From: Marinilabiliales bacterium
GTDB lineage: Bacteria > Bacteroidota > Bacteroidia > Bacteroidales > BM523
DNA: 5,885 bases
Reading direction: 5' to 3'
NCBI GenBank assembly: GCA_002869425.1
Contig: PKSZ01000375.1
Span: 1-5,885 of the forward strand
Each line of letters opens with the position of its first letter. Positions within the stretch are counted from its first letter, which is position 1. The notes beneath the pieces were generated by a model, which was given only the letters and a program-made list of their open reading frames with translations, was not told the origin of the DNA and made no database searches. Shown one piece after another: positions 1-5,885 of this stretch. A program made the translations under genes and the position numbers.

Positions 1-180
1 CCCGTTATTGAAATTGCAATCCCTTTATTGTCTGAATATTACTTGGGTCAATTGATGTATTTTTATGAAAAGGCATGTGGTATAAGTGGTTATTTGTTGG
101 GCGTAAATCCATTTGATCAACCGGGTGTTGAGGAGTATAAAAAGAATATGTTTAACTTATTGGGAAAGCCTGTAAGATAA
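1..180 (+). CDS. pgi: Glucose-6-phosphate isomerase, C-terminal fragment
   Basis: This is the last 59 codons and the TAA stop of a gene that begins upstream of the window. The enzyme interconverts glucose 6-phosphate and fructose 6-phosphate in the cytoplasm. The frame starting at base 1 contains the C-terminal phosphoglucose isomerase signature at fragment residues 30-47 (bases 88-141), read as G-Y-L-L, four residues, F-D-Q-P-G-V-E, two residues, K. The Gln of FDQ and the Lys after GVEEY match the family's conserved active-site Gln and Lys. The wording [11 protein letters not shown] and the ending NLLGKP resemble the short bacterial form (about 450 residues) rather than the longer enterobacterial or eukaryotic form; the tail after GKP is only two residues. 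The stop overlaps the next start by one base (TAATG), indicating an operon with the downstream gene. Family assignment is secure; total length cannot be judged. Confidence 0.96.
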   Translation, partial: PVIEIAIPLLSEYYLGQLMYFYEKACGISGYLLGVNPFDQPGVEEYKKNMFNLLGKPVR

Positions 181-1457
181 TGAATCCATCAGATAAAGGC
201 TGGTTGAAGAAGTATGTGTCTTTTCGTTCAGAGAATCCTTTGAATGAGGATTATACGCTATTGCTTAAATCATTGTCTGCAAATCAAAGTGTAGAAGAGT
301 TTATTTATGTAGTGAATCAGCCCAGCGGTATTATTTATGGGTATCCTGTTAACTTCAGTAATGTCCCTGTTCCGGGTGAGGATGAATGGAACGAGAAGGA
401 TAAGATGAAAATCATTTTGCTGGAGAGTATTCTTCATACAAGTATTTATAAGTACTATTCACAAAAAAAATATGCCATTGATTTTCACGATTATGAGAAA
501 TCTGTTAAAGATGCTTCTTTGTATTTTGTAAGGGCTTATCCTCAACTTGTTCAGAAAAAATATGCCTTTTTTGGTCCGAAGGATGATCATTTTTCAGTCC
601 TTGAACGGATTATCGATAAGAGGATTAATATTAGAACGGGCTGGAACAAGAATTTTGTATCGGGTTTGTTTCATAATAGCTTATTATTTCTGGATATCAT
701 TGGTTTTGCAAAATGGATAACGTCAGATAAAAAGGAGAAGGTAACAGCGAGTTCTGAAGAAGTGAGGTTAGAAATATTAAAAACGATTGCTGCAGCTGCA
801 GCTTCCAATGGTACTATTGAGAATGAGGAGCGTCGTTTGTATAACTTTTTTCTTCAGTCAGCATGGCTGAGTGATATCGCAGAGAACGAAGCCAGGAAAT
901 ATATAGATGAAAGTGTTGGCTTGTCTGATCTTAATTTTCATTTTATTGATAAATGGATTCAACGGAAATTTATATTGGAACTTGCAATCTTAACATGCTG
1001 GTCAGATAAGGAGCTTGACTTGCAGGAGAAGAAGTTTCTTGAAGAATTAATTCCACTCCTGAATTTGGATATTGATGAACTGGAAAATAGTCTTCTGGCG
1101 ATAGAAAGTTTTGTTATTGGGAACTGGGAAAATATATATTTTCTATCAGGTAAAGGAAATTATCGAATTGTGAGTTCAAAGCTACAGAAAAGGTTAAATC
1201 TTGCCCTGAAAAGAAATAAACGAAAACTCCGACAAGAAATCTATGAAAGCAAAGAATTGGTAGAATTGTTAGTGAAATCAACCCGGGAAGATTTGTCGGA
1301 TGAAGAAAAGAAAAAAGTGAAAGATCAGTTGGTGGATATTATTAAAACCATACCTGCCTTTGCAATTTTTATGGTTCCGGGTGGTAGTGTTTTGCTTCCG
1401 ATTTTATTAAAAATTCTTCCCAAAAATATTTTATACCCTAGTTCTTTCCAGGATTAA
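180..1457 (+). CDS. LETM1-related protein with TerB-like middle region
   Basis: This complete 425-residue protein resembles those annotated in Bacteroidota as LETM1-related biofilm-associated proteins. The C-terminus is the clearest part: residues 371-423 run from a charged helix (LSDEEKKKVKDQL) into IPAFAIFMVPGG, then LLPILLKILP and a closing PSSF, the pattern of the LETM1 core, including the hydrophobic, Pro/Gly-rich segment at about 390-413. Residues 195-310 are helical and acidic (AAAAASNGTIENEERRL, then WSDKELDLQEKKFLEEL), with two D/N-G/K-E-type helix starts that suggest a TerB-like fold; this part is less certain. Residues 1-190 match nothing I recognise. There is no signal peptide, so the protein is probably cytoplasmic or attached to the inner membrane by the C-terminal segment. 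The ATG at 180 is chosen because it overlaps the pgi stop and the next Met is at residue 76. A purine stretch (GGGAAAG, 162-168) lies 11 bases upstream. Biochemical function is unknown; mitochondrial LETM1 is linked to cation/proton exchange, which should not be transferred to this protein. Confidence 0.88.
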   Translation: MNPSDKGWLKKYVSFRSENPLNEDYTLLLKSLSANQSVEEFIYVVNQPSGIIYGYPVNFSNVPVPGEDEWNEKDKMKIILLESILHTSIYKYYSQKKYAIDFHDYEKSVKDASLYFVRAYPQLVQKKYAFFGPKDDHFSVLERIIDKRINIRTGWNKNFVSGLFHNSLLFLDIIGFAKWITSDKKEKVTASSEEVRLEILKTIAAAAASNGTIENEERRLYNFFLQSAWLSDIAENEARKYIDESVGLSDLNFHFIDKWIQRKFILELAILTCWSDKELDLQEKKFLEELIPLLNLDIDELENSLLAIESFVIGNWENIYFLSGKGNYRIVSSKLQKRLNLALKRNKRKLRQEIYESKELVELLVKSTREDLSDEEKKKVKDQLVDIIKTIPAFAIFMVPGGSVLLPILLKILPKNILYPSSFQD

Positions 1458-1550
1458 AATCCTTGTAAAGAGCAACTTTTATGCAACCAAAATCGTATAA
1501 TTTTAGTCTTTACCAATACATGAATTAATTTTCAATTAATAATATTAATT
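1458..1550. other. AT-rich intergenic gap before the adhesin gene
   Basis: These 93 bases separate the LETM1-related gene from the SprB-repeat gene. No GC-rich hairpin followed by a T-run is present. The only stem near the upstream stop is AAAAT/ATTTT at 1489-1493 and 1500-1504, which is too weak to call a terminator. A TATAAT string at 1496-1501 overlaps TAATTTTA (1498-1505), which matches the Bacteroidota -7 box TAnnTTTG except for the final G. No TTG sits at the usual distance upstream; the nearest, at 1463-1465, is about 32 bases away. I therefore do not call a promoter. The adhesin gene could be read through from the pgi operon or have its own start here. No Shine-Dalgarno sequence precedes the ATG at 1551; the bases just upstream are only A and T, as is common for Bacteroidota genes. 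Confidence 0.6.
1524..1550. repeat. Three alternating copies of ATTAATT / AATTAAT
   Basis: ATTAATT occurs at 1524-1530, its reverse complement AATTAAT at 1534-1540, and ATTAATT again at 1544-1550, each pair separated by three bases. The middle copy could pair with either flanking copy, giving two mutually exclusive 7-bp stems, and the last copy abuts the ATG at 1551. All pairs are A-T, so the stems are weak in RNA. The element could equally be a protein-binding site or chance in very AT-rich sequence. Confidence 0.45.
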
Positions 1551-1610
1551 ATGCAAAGAATTTTACTCTTACTTATTGCTTCGATCTTTTCAATACATTC
1601 TTTCGCTCAG
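1551..1610 (+). other. Signal peptide of the SprB-repeat protein
   Basis: The first 20 codons encode a short positive start (one Arg at position 3), a hydrophobic core of about twelve residues (ILLLLIASIFSI) and a small-residue junction SFA before Gln20. The FAQ ending is typical of Sec signal peptides in Bacteroidota, and cleavage is expected after Ala19. There is no cysteine at the junction, so this is not a lipoprotein signal. It directs export to the periplasm, from where a later secretion step may act. Confidence 0.9.
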
Positions 1611-4600
1611 TTGAGCATTAGTCAGATAGATGTTCAGAATGTAAAATGTAATGGATATTGTGATGGCATGGCTCATGTATCTGCTACCGGAGGTGTGCCA
1701 CCATATTATTATTTATGGAATGATGGTATGAACCAGTCAGACTCAATTGCTGTGGATCTTTGTGCCGGAACATATACAGTTACAGTTACCGATAATATTG
1801 CAGCAACTGCTACATTGGATGTAACAGTTATTGAACCACCTATGATTTCTGTTACATACGTTAAGACTGATCCAGGTTGTAATGGAGGAAGTGATGGTAC
1901 AATTGATATTACTGTTACAGGCGGAACACCACCATACTCATATAATTGGGATGGAAATGCTACTACTGAAGATTTAAGTGGATTGACTGCAGGTTTTTAT
2001 AATGTCACCATAACAGACGATTTTGCTTGTACAAGTTCAGAATATGTAGATATATTTGAGCCACAGCCAATGGAGGTTACTGTAATGGGGTACAGCTCAA
2101 CTTGTGGAAATACTGACGGCTCTGCAGAAACATCAATTATGAATGGAACAGCGCCTTATAGTTATAGCTGGACAGGAGGTGAATCTACAGATATTGTTTC
2201 AAATCTGGCAGCAGGTGTTTACTTTGTTACAGTTACTGATAATTTGGGTTGTGTTGGTACTGGCTTTGCAGAAATCAGTGATTCTGACGGACCTTTTATT
2301 AGTACTTCCAGCCAGACCGATCCTTCATGTTTTGGAAATTGTGATGGTGATGCATATGTTTTTGTTGAAGGAGGGCTTACTCCATATAATTATTTATGGT
2401 CAACAGGAGGTACTGTAGACATTGAAGATGGGTTGTGCGGTGGCTTTTCTGAAGTAACAGTAACAGATGCAGCCAATTGTAAAGCTGTAATGGCTTTTGA
2501 TATCATTGAGCCTGAACCTTTAACTGTAGAGTTTTATTCTAATGAACCTTATTGCAACGGAGATTCTTCAGGCTATATTGACGCAATGACAAGTGGTGGA
2601 ATGTATCCATTTACTTATATCTGGGATGACCCGCAGGGAAGAACGGATCAATATATTGATATGGTACCTGTGGGAGTTTACAATGTAACAGTAACCGATG
2701 CTAATTCTTGTCAGCTAATCACGGGAATGGAGCTTTTTGAACCATCACAGATTACAACTACAATTACTCATACGGATATAACTTGTTATGGAATGAATGA
2801 CGGACATGCTGATTTGCAGGTGCTTGGTGGAGTTCCGCCTTATTCTTTTAGTTGGTCTAATGGAGAGTATACTGAGGATGTATTTACACTGCCTCCAGGG
2901 TGGAATTATGTTACTGTAACAGATGATAATTCTTGTGAGAAGATTGATTCAGTTTTTATTCAGGAACCTGATATGATAAACCCATCTATCATGGATTATA
3001 TGCCTACGTGTTATGGGGGACATGATGGTTCAGCAGATTTAACAGTTAGTGGAGGTCTTGCTCCCTATAGTTATTTGTGGATGGGAGGTGAAACAACAGA
3101 GGACCTGAACAACATTCCGGCTGGGTATTATTATGTAACCATTACTGATAATAATGCATGTACTGCTGAACAAAATGTACAGATATTTGATCCAATGGAA
3201 ATGATGGTAACTTTAACATCATCACAAACATCTTGTGGATTCAATGATGGTATGGCATGGCTTGAGATAACATCAGGTGGTGCTGCACCTTATACTTATT
3301 TGTGGTCAAATGCATCCACAGAAGATACAATAACGAATATCGTAGCGGGTTTATATCATGTAACAATAACAGACAATAATGCTTGTACCGTTGAAGACTG
3401 GGTTACTGTAAGTGATATGATGGCTCCTTCAGTGGTGACCAGTGCAATGTATCAACCTATGTGTTATGGATTGTCTGGTGGTAGCCTTGACATAACTGCT
3501 ACAGGTGGTACTCCGGCATATTCATATGCATGGTCAACTGGTGCAACAACTCAGGATCTGGCAGGTTTAACTGCAGATATGTATTCTGTTACGGTAACTG
3601 ATGCTGCCGGATGTGCTTCTGTTCATGTAGATTACGTAACCGATCCAGACGAAATTACTTTTGATACACAACAAATGGATGTATCCTGTAATGGTTTAAA
3701 TGATGGTTATGCAGAACTGGTTACTACATATGGTGGAACACCTCCATATACTTATAGTTGGAATACAAGTCAAACAACAACAAGTATATCTGGCTTGTAT
3801 TCAGGGGTATATCAGGTAACAATAACAGATGATAATTCTTGTACAAAAGTAGAGGCTTTTACAATTAACGAACCTGCTCCCCTTATTTTTGACTCTCTTG
3901 TTGCTTCAGATTTGTCTTGTAATGCTTCCAATGATGGCGTTATTGAAGCTTATGTTTCAGGAGGAACGCCGCCATATATGTTTTCTTTTGATGGTGGAGC
4001 GGGTTATAATCCCATGAATAATGCAACTGGCTTGCCTGCCGGAAATTACTCTGTTTATGTTTCAGACTTTAACATGTGCGAAACAAACTCGGATGTATTC
4101 ATTACAGATCCGGGAGCTATAGTTGTGGATGCAGGCTCTAATATTTCTGTTTGTTCAGATTATCCTGATGTATCTCTTATGGGTAGCGTTACAGTTGCAA
4201 GCGGTGGCGTATGGACAAGCTCAGGTGATGGAATGTTTTCACCTTCTGCCACTGATTTAAATGCTGTGTATACATGTTCTGCTACAGACATAGCCAATGG
4301 TTTTGTAACACTAACCTTAACTTCAACTGGAAATGGTCTTTGTTCTCCCGTTTCCGACAATGTAATGGTAACTATCGATCAGGCTCCAACCATAACAATA
4401 ATAAATTCTGATGAAACGGTTTGTGATGGAACTGCCAATTTGAGCGTAGTAGCTACTGCATCTAATTATTCCGGTGTAAACTGGTCATCTACAGGAAGTG
4501 GAGCATTTTCAAACAATACTATCTTGTCGACCGATTATAACTTTAGTCCTTCAGATGCAGGTACAACGGTTACTATGATGATAACAGCAACAGGAAATGG

Positions 4601-5885
4601 AACATGTGCCAGTGTAAGTGATGTATTGAATATTACAGTTGCCAGTCTTCCGGTTGGCTCTGTAGCTGTAACAGAGCCTCTGTGTTATGGTGATGTAACA
4701 GGCTCGGCATTAGTAAGTGCATCGGGAGGATCGGCTCCATATCTTTATAATTGGTCAGATGGTCAAACCAATGAAAATGCATCAGGGCTGGCGGCAGGTA
4801 CTTATTCGGTTACTATTACAGATGCAAATGGCTGTACTACAGTTTCATCAGATATTGTAACAGAACCAGCTTTGTTGGATATTACTTCCGTTAAACAGGA
4901 TGCTAGTTGTTTCGGTGCTACTGATGGTAGTATTGATATTTCTGTATTGGGAGGAACACCGGGGTATTTTTATGAGTGGAATTCAAATGGTTCTTGTGGT
5001 GTGAATACAAGTGCAGAAGATCAACTTAACGCTTGTGCCGGAGGATATTTCTTAACCGTAACCGATGCAAATAATTGTATAGCTACCAGTACTTTTGTTA
5101 TCAATGAGCCAACAGAAATTGTTATTACAGAAACAATAACAGATGCATCCTGCTCAGGTGTGGATAATGGAATGATCGATCTTTCAGTTTCAGGAGGCAC
5201 TGGAATTTATACGTATAATTGGTCTACTGTTGACGGGTGTGGTTTAATTCTTTCAGCTCAAAATCAGAATGCAATATGTGAAGGAACATACTCAGTTACA
5301 GTTACTGATGAAAATGCATGTGTGTCAAACGGTACTTATGTAGTTGGTTCGCCGGTTTCTATTTCTACAAATATTACAGAAAACAATTCAATTCCTTGTG
5401 CAGGAGAGTGTAATGGAGAATTGTTGGTATCAGTATCTGGAGGAACTGCTCCATATAACTATAACTGGGACGATCCACTTAGCCAGACTACTGATTTAGC
5501 TACTTCTCTATGCCAGGGAAATTATGCCGTGACGATTACAGATGTTAATGGATGCACTTCAAGTGCTTCCTATATTCTGATTGAGCCTGCAGCAATTAGC
5601 GGTTCAATTAGTATTACAGAGCCTGCATGTTTTAATGGTACGGATGGAAGTGCCTTTGTTAGTGTCTCAGGAGGTAGTGTTCCTTACAACTATATATGGT
5701 CAAATGGTGAAACAACAGATAATGCGCTAAATCTTTCTTATGGTGCTATTGATGTAACAGTTACTGATGGTATGGGCTGTTCATTTACGCAATCAGGTTT
5801 TGTAACAGAGCCAAGTCAGTTATCTGTCAATACATTGAGTATTGTGCATGAGTCTTGTGATGGTGTTTGTGATGGTGAATTATCC
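1551..5885 (+). CDS. Secreted SprB-repeat giant adhesin, partial (3' end outside window)
   Basis: One open frame of 1445 codons with no stop runs to the last base, so the C-terminus is missing. Residues 1-20 form a signal peptide: Met-Gln-Arg, a hydrophobic stretch ILLLLIASIF, and a SFA-Q junction with likely cleavage after Ala19. The rest is a chain of SprB-type repeats, each following the plan C-x-G-x-x-DG, then GG-x-PPY-x-Y-x-W, then AG-x-Y-x-VTVTD-x-x-x-C, ending in EP. Sixteen units are complete and a 17th begins; two PKD-like domains interrupt the chain at residues 855-1032. SprB of Flavobacterium johnsoniae is a mobile surface adhesin used in gliding, and related repeat proteins are usually exported by the type IX system through a C-terminal sorting domain, which here would lie beyond the window. 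Mature residues include only six Lys and one Arg, so the protein is strongly acidic. The ATG is fixed by the signal peptide. Adhesion or a structural surface role is inferred; the ligand is unknown, and orthology to sprB itself is not claimed. Confidence 0.95.
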   Translation, partial: MQRILLLLIASIFSIHSFAQLSISQIDVQNVKCNGYCDGMAHVSATGGVPPYYYLWNDGMNQSDSIAVDLCAGTYTVTVTDNIAATATLDVTVIEPPMISVTYVKTDPGCNGGSDGTIDITVTGGTPPYSYNWDGNATTEDLSGLTAGFYNVTITDDFACTSSEYVDIFEPQPMEVTVMGYSSTCGNTDGSAETSIMNGTAPYSYSWTGGESTDIVSNLAAGVYFVTVTDNLGCVGTGFAEISDSDGPFISTSSQTDPSCFGNCDGDAYVFVEGGLTPYNYLWSTGGTVDIEDGLCGGFSEVTVTDAANCKAVMAFDIIEPEPLTVEFYSNEPYCNGDSSGYIDAMTSGGMYPFTYIWDDPQGRTDQYIDMVPVGVYNVTVTDANSCQLITGMELFEPSQITTTITHTDITCYGMNDGHADLQVLGGVPPYSFSWSNGEYTEDVFTLPPGWNYVTVTDDNSCEKIDSVFIQEPDMINPSIMDYMPTCYGGHDGSADLTVSGGLAPYSYLWMGGETTEDLNNIPAGYYYVTITDNNACTAEQNVQIFDPMEMMVTLTSSQTSCGFNDGMAWLEITSGGAAPYTYLWSNASTEDTITNIVAGLYHVTITDNNACTVEDWVTVSDMMAPSVVTSAMYQPMCYGLSGGSLDITATGGTPAYSYAWSTGATTQDLAGLTADMYSVTVTDAAGCASVHVDYVTDPDEITFDTQQMDVSCNGLNDGYAELVTTYGGTPPYTYSWNTSQTTTSISGLYSGVYQVTITDDNSCTKVEAFTINEPAPLIFDSLVASDLSCNASNDGVIEAYVSGGTPPYMFSFDGGAGYNPMNNATGLPAGNYSVYVSDFNMCETNSDVFITDPGAIVVDAGSNISVCSDYPDVSLMGSVTVASGGVWTSSGDGMFSPSATDLNAVYTCSATDIANGFVTLTLTSTGNGLCSPVSDNVMVTIDQAPTITIINSDETVCDGTANLSVVATASNYSGVNWSSTGSGAFSNNTILSTDYNFSPSDAGTTVTMMITATGNGTCASVSDVLNITVASLPVGSVAVTEPLCYGDVTGSALVSASGGSAPYLYNWSDGQTNENASGLAAGTYSVTITDANGCTTVSSDIVTEPALLDITSVKQDASCFGATDGSIDISVLGGTPGYFYEWNSNGSCGVNTSAEDQLNACAGGYFLTVTDANNCIATSTFVINEPTEIVITETITDASCSGVDNGMIDLSVSGGTGIYTYNWSTVDGCGLILSAQNQNAICEGTYSVTVTDENACVSNGTYVVGSPVSISTNITENNSIPCAGECNGELLVSVSGGTAPYNYNWDDPLSQTTDLATSLCQGNYAVTITDVNGCTSSASYILIEPAAISGSISITEPACFNGTDGSAFVSVSGGSVPYNYIWSNGETTDNALNLSYGAIDVTVTDGMGCSFTQSGFVTEPSQLSVNTLSIVHESCDGVCDGELS
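1611..4112 (+). repeat. First SprB repeat array, units 1-11
   Basis: Eleven tandem protein repeats, divided after each closing EP-type dipeptide, span 1611-1838, 1839-2063, 2064-2294, 2295-2513, 2514-2744, 2745-2969, 2970-3194, 3195-3428, 3429-3647, 3648-3875 and 3876-4112. The first Cys codons lie at 1647, 1878, 2103, 2328, 2553, 2784, 3009, 3234, 3462, 3687 and 3918, giving a period of 225-231 bases (75-77 residues). Each unit has the early Cys, and all but unit 1 have the late Cys in TDxxxC, a likely disulfide pair. Units 7, 9 and 11 end in DP, and units 3 and 8 end in an SD-xxx-P form. Unit 11 lacks the central Trp and reads FSFDGG instead. The DNA of the units has diverged; only short stretches around the VTVTD codons stay alike, so this is an old array, not a recent expansion. 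Confidence 0.93.
4119..4382 (+). other. PKD/Ig-like domain 1 inside the adhesin
   Basis: These 88 codons (residues 857-944) do not follow the SprB repeat plan. They begin VVDAGSNISVC, continue with GGVWTSSGDGMFSPSA and TDLNAVYTCSATD, and end with LTLTSTGNGLCSPVSDN. This order (DAG-x-x-x-x-VC, G-x-W-x-S-x-G-x-G-x-F-x-P, TLT-x-TGNG-x-C-x-PVSD) is a familiar beta-sandwich module in Bacteroidota cell-surface proteins, usually labelled PKD-like. The VC and LC cysteines are the expected pair; the third Cys, in YTCS, is extra. The domain probably acts as a spacer or binding module between the two repeat arrays. Confidence 0.75.
4383..4646 (+). other. PKD/Ig-like domain 2 inside the adhesin
   Basis: This is a second module of 88 codons (residues 945-1032), the same length as the first and directly joined to it. 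It shares the layout: SDETVCDG near the start, VNWSSTGSGAFS in the middle, NFSPSDAGT, then MITATGNGTCASVSD at the end. It has only the two canonical cysteines. Similarity to the first module is clear in the TGNG-x-C-x-x-VSD block but otherwise moderate, so the pair arose by duplication long ago or entered together. The next base begins a standard SprB unit. Confidence 0.72.
4647..5885 (+). repeat. Second SprB repeat array, units 12-16 and start of 17
   Basis: Units span 4647-4868, 4869-5111, 5112-5354, 5355-5588 and 5589-5813, with the 17th starting at 5814 and cut by the window end. First Cys codons lie at 4683, 4908, 5151, 5397, 5628 and 5856. Units 13 and 14 are longer (81 residues) because of a loop after the central Trp that carries a cysteine (codons 4995 and 5238) matched by another 13 residues later (5034 and 5277). 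Unit 14 ends in GSP instead of EP. Unit 15 has a CxxxC start and an LCQG cysteine. No Lys or Arg codon occurs in frame from 4896 to the end of the window, 330 codons. Confidence 0.93.

Noticed and set aside
180..1457. Assigning an ion-transport role to the LETM1-related protein
   Set aside because: Only the C-terminal LETM1-like region is shared; the sequence shows one hydrophobic segment and gives no direct evidence of transport.
1489..1504. Possible terminator, AAAAT/ATTTT stem with a six-base loop after the LETM1-related gene
   Set aside because: The stem has five A-T pairs only, no G-C pair and no clean T-run; it is too weak to call.
1496..1505. Possible promoter with TATAAT / TAATTTTA
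   Set aside because: The match to the Bacteroidota -7 box lacks the final G and no -33 TTG is found at the right distance; such strings are expected by chance in AT-rich sequence.
2143..2418. A 91-codon open frame on the + strand
   Set aside because: It lies wholly inside the SprB-repeat gene in another frame and its product is a low-complexity Leu/Val/Ile-rich string with no family features.
4160..4360. A 66-codon open frame on the - strand
   Set aside because: It is antisense to the first PKD-like domain, has no recognisable domain or start signals, and the + strand frame is clearly the coding one.
1611..5885. Regular 225-231 base periodicity as a DNA repeat array, CRISPR or recent tandem duplication
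   Set aside because: The periodicity is at the protein level. Nucleotide identity between units is limited to short segments encoding VTVTD and GGxPPY, and the sequence is coding throughout.

Overview
The window looks like chromosomal DNA from a member of the Bacteroidota. It is A+T-rich, all genes read on the + strand, and Shine-Dalgarno sequences are weak or absent. The three genes are a glucose-6-phosphate isomerase tail of the short bacterial type, a LETM1-related protein of a kind I associate with this phylum, and a very long secreted SprB-repeat protein. The sequence does not fix the order or genus.

Layout: (1) 1-180 is the 3' end of pgi (glycolysis/gluconeogenesis). (2) 180-1457 encodes a complete 425-residue protein with a probable TerB-like helical middle and a clear LETM1-like C-terminus. 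Its ATG shares one base with the pgi stop, so the two are probably co-transcribed and translationally coupled. (3) 1458-1550 is a 93-base AT-rich gap with no convincing terminator or promoter, but with three copies of a 7-base palindromic-type element just before the next start. (4) 1551-5885 is one uninterrupted reading frame of 1445 codons that leaves the window without a stop. I translated it throughout and found no frameshift or stop. It starts with a signal peptide and then carries 16 complete SprB-type repeats of about 73-81 residues and the start of a 17th. The array is broken once, between repeats 11 and 12, by two 88-residue domains resembling PKD/Ig-like domains of Bacteroidota surface proteins.

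The protein is probably a cell-surface or secreted adhesin of the SprB/gliding-motility-associated class. Such proteins are commonly exported through Sec and then the type IX secretion system, but the C-terminal sorting domain that would prove this lies outside the window. The most interesting content is inside this gene: a second set of cysteines that appear and disappear together in particular repeats, two repeat subtypes that recur five units apart, and almost no lysine or arginine (7 basic residues in about 1425). I see no mobile element, CRISPR array or RNA gene. A functional link between the LETM1-related protein and the adhesin is possible from adjacency but unproven.
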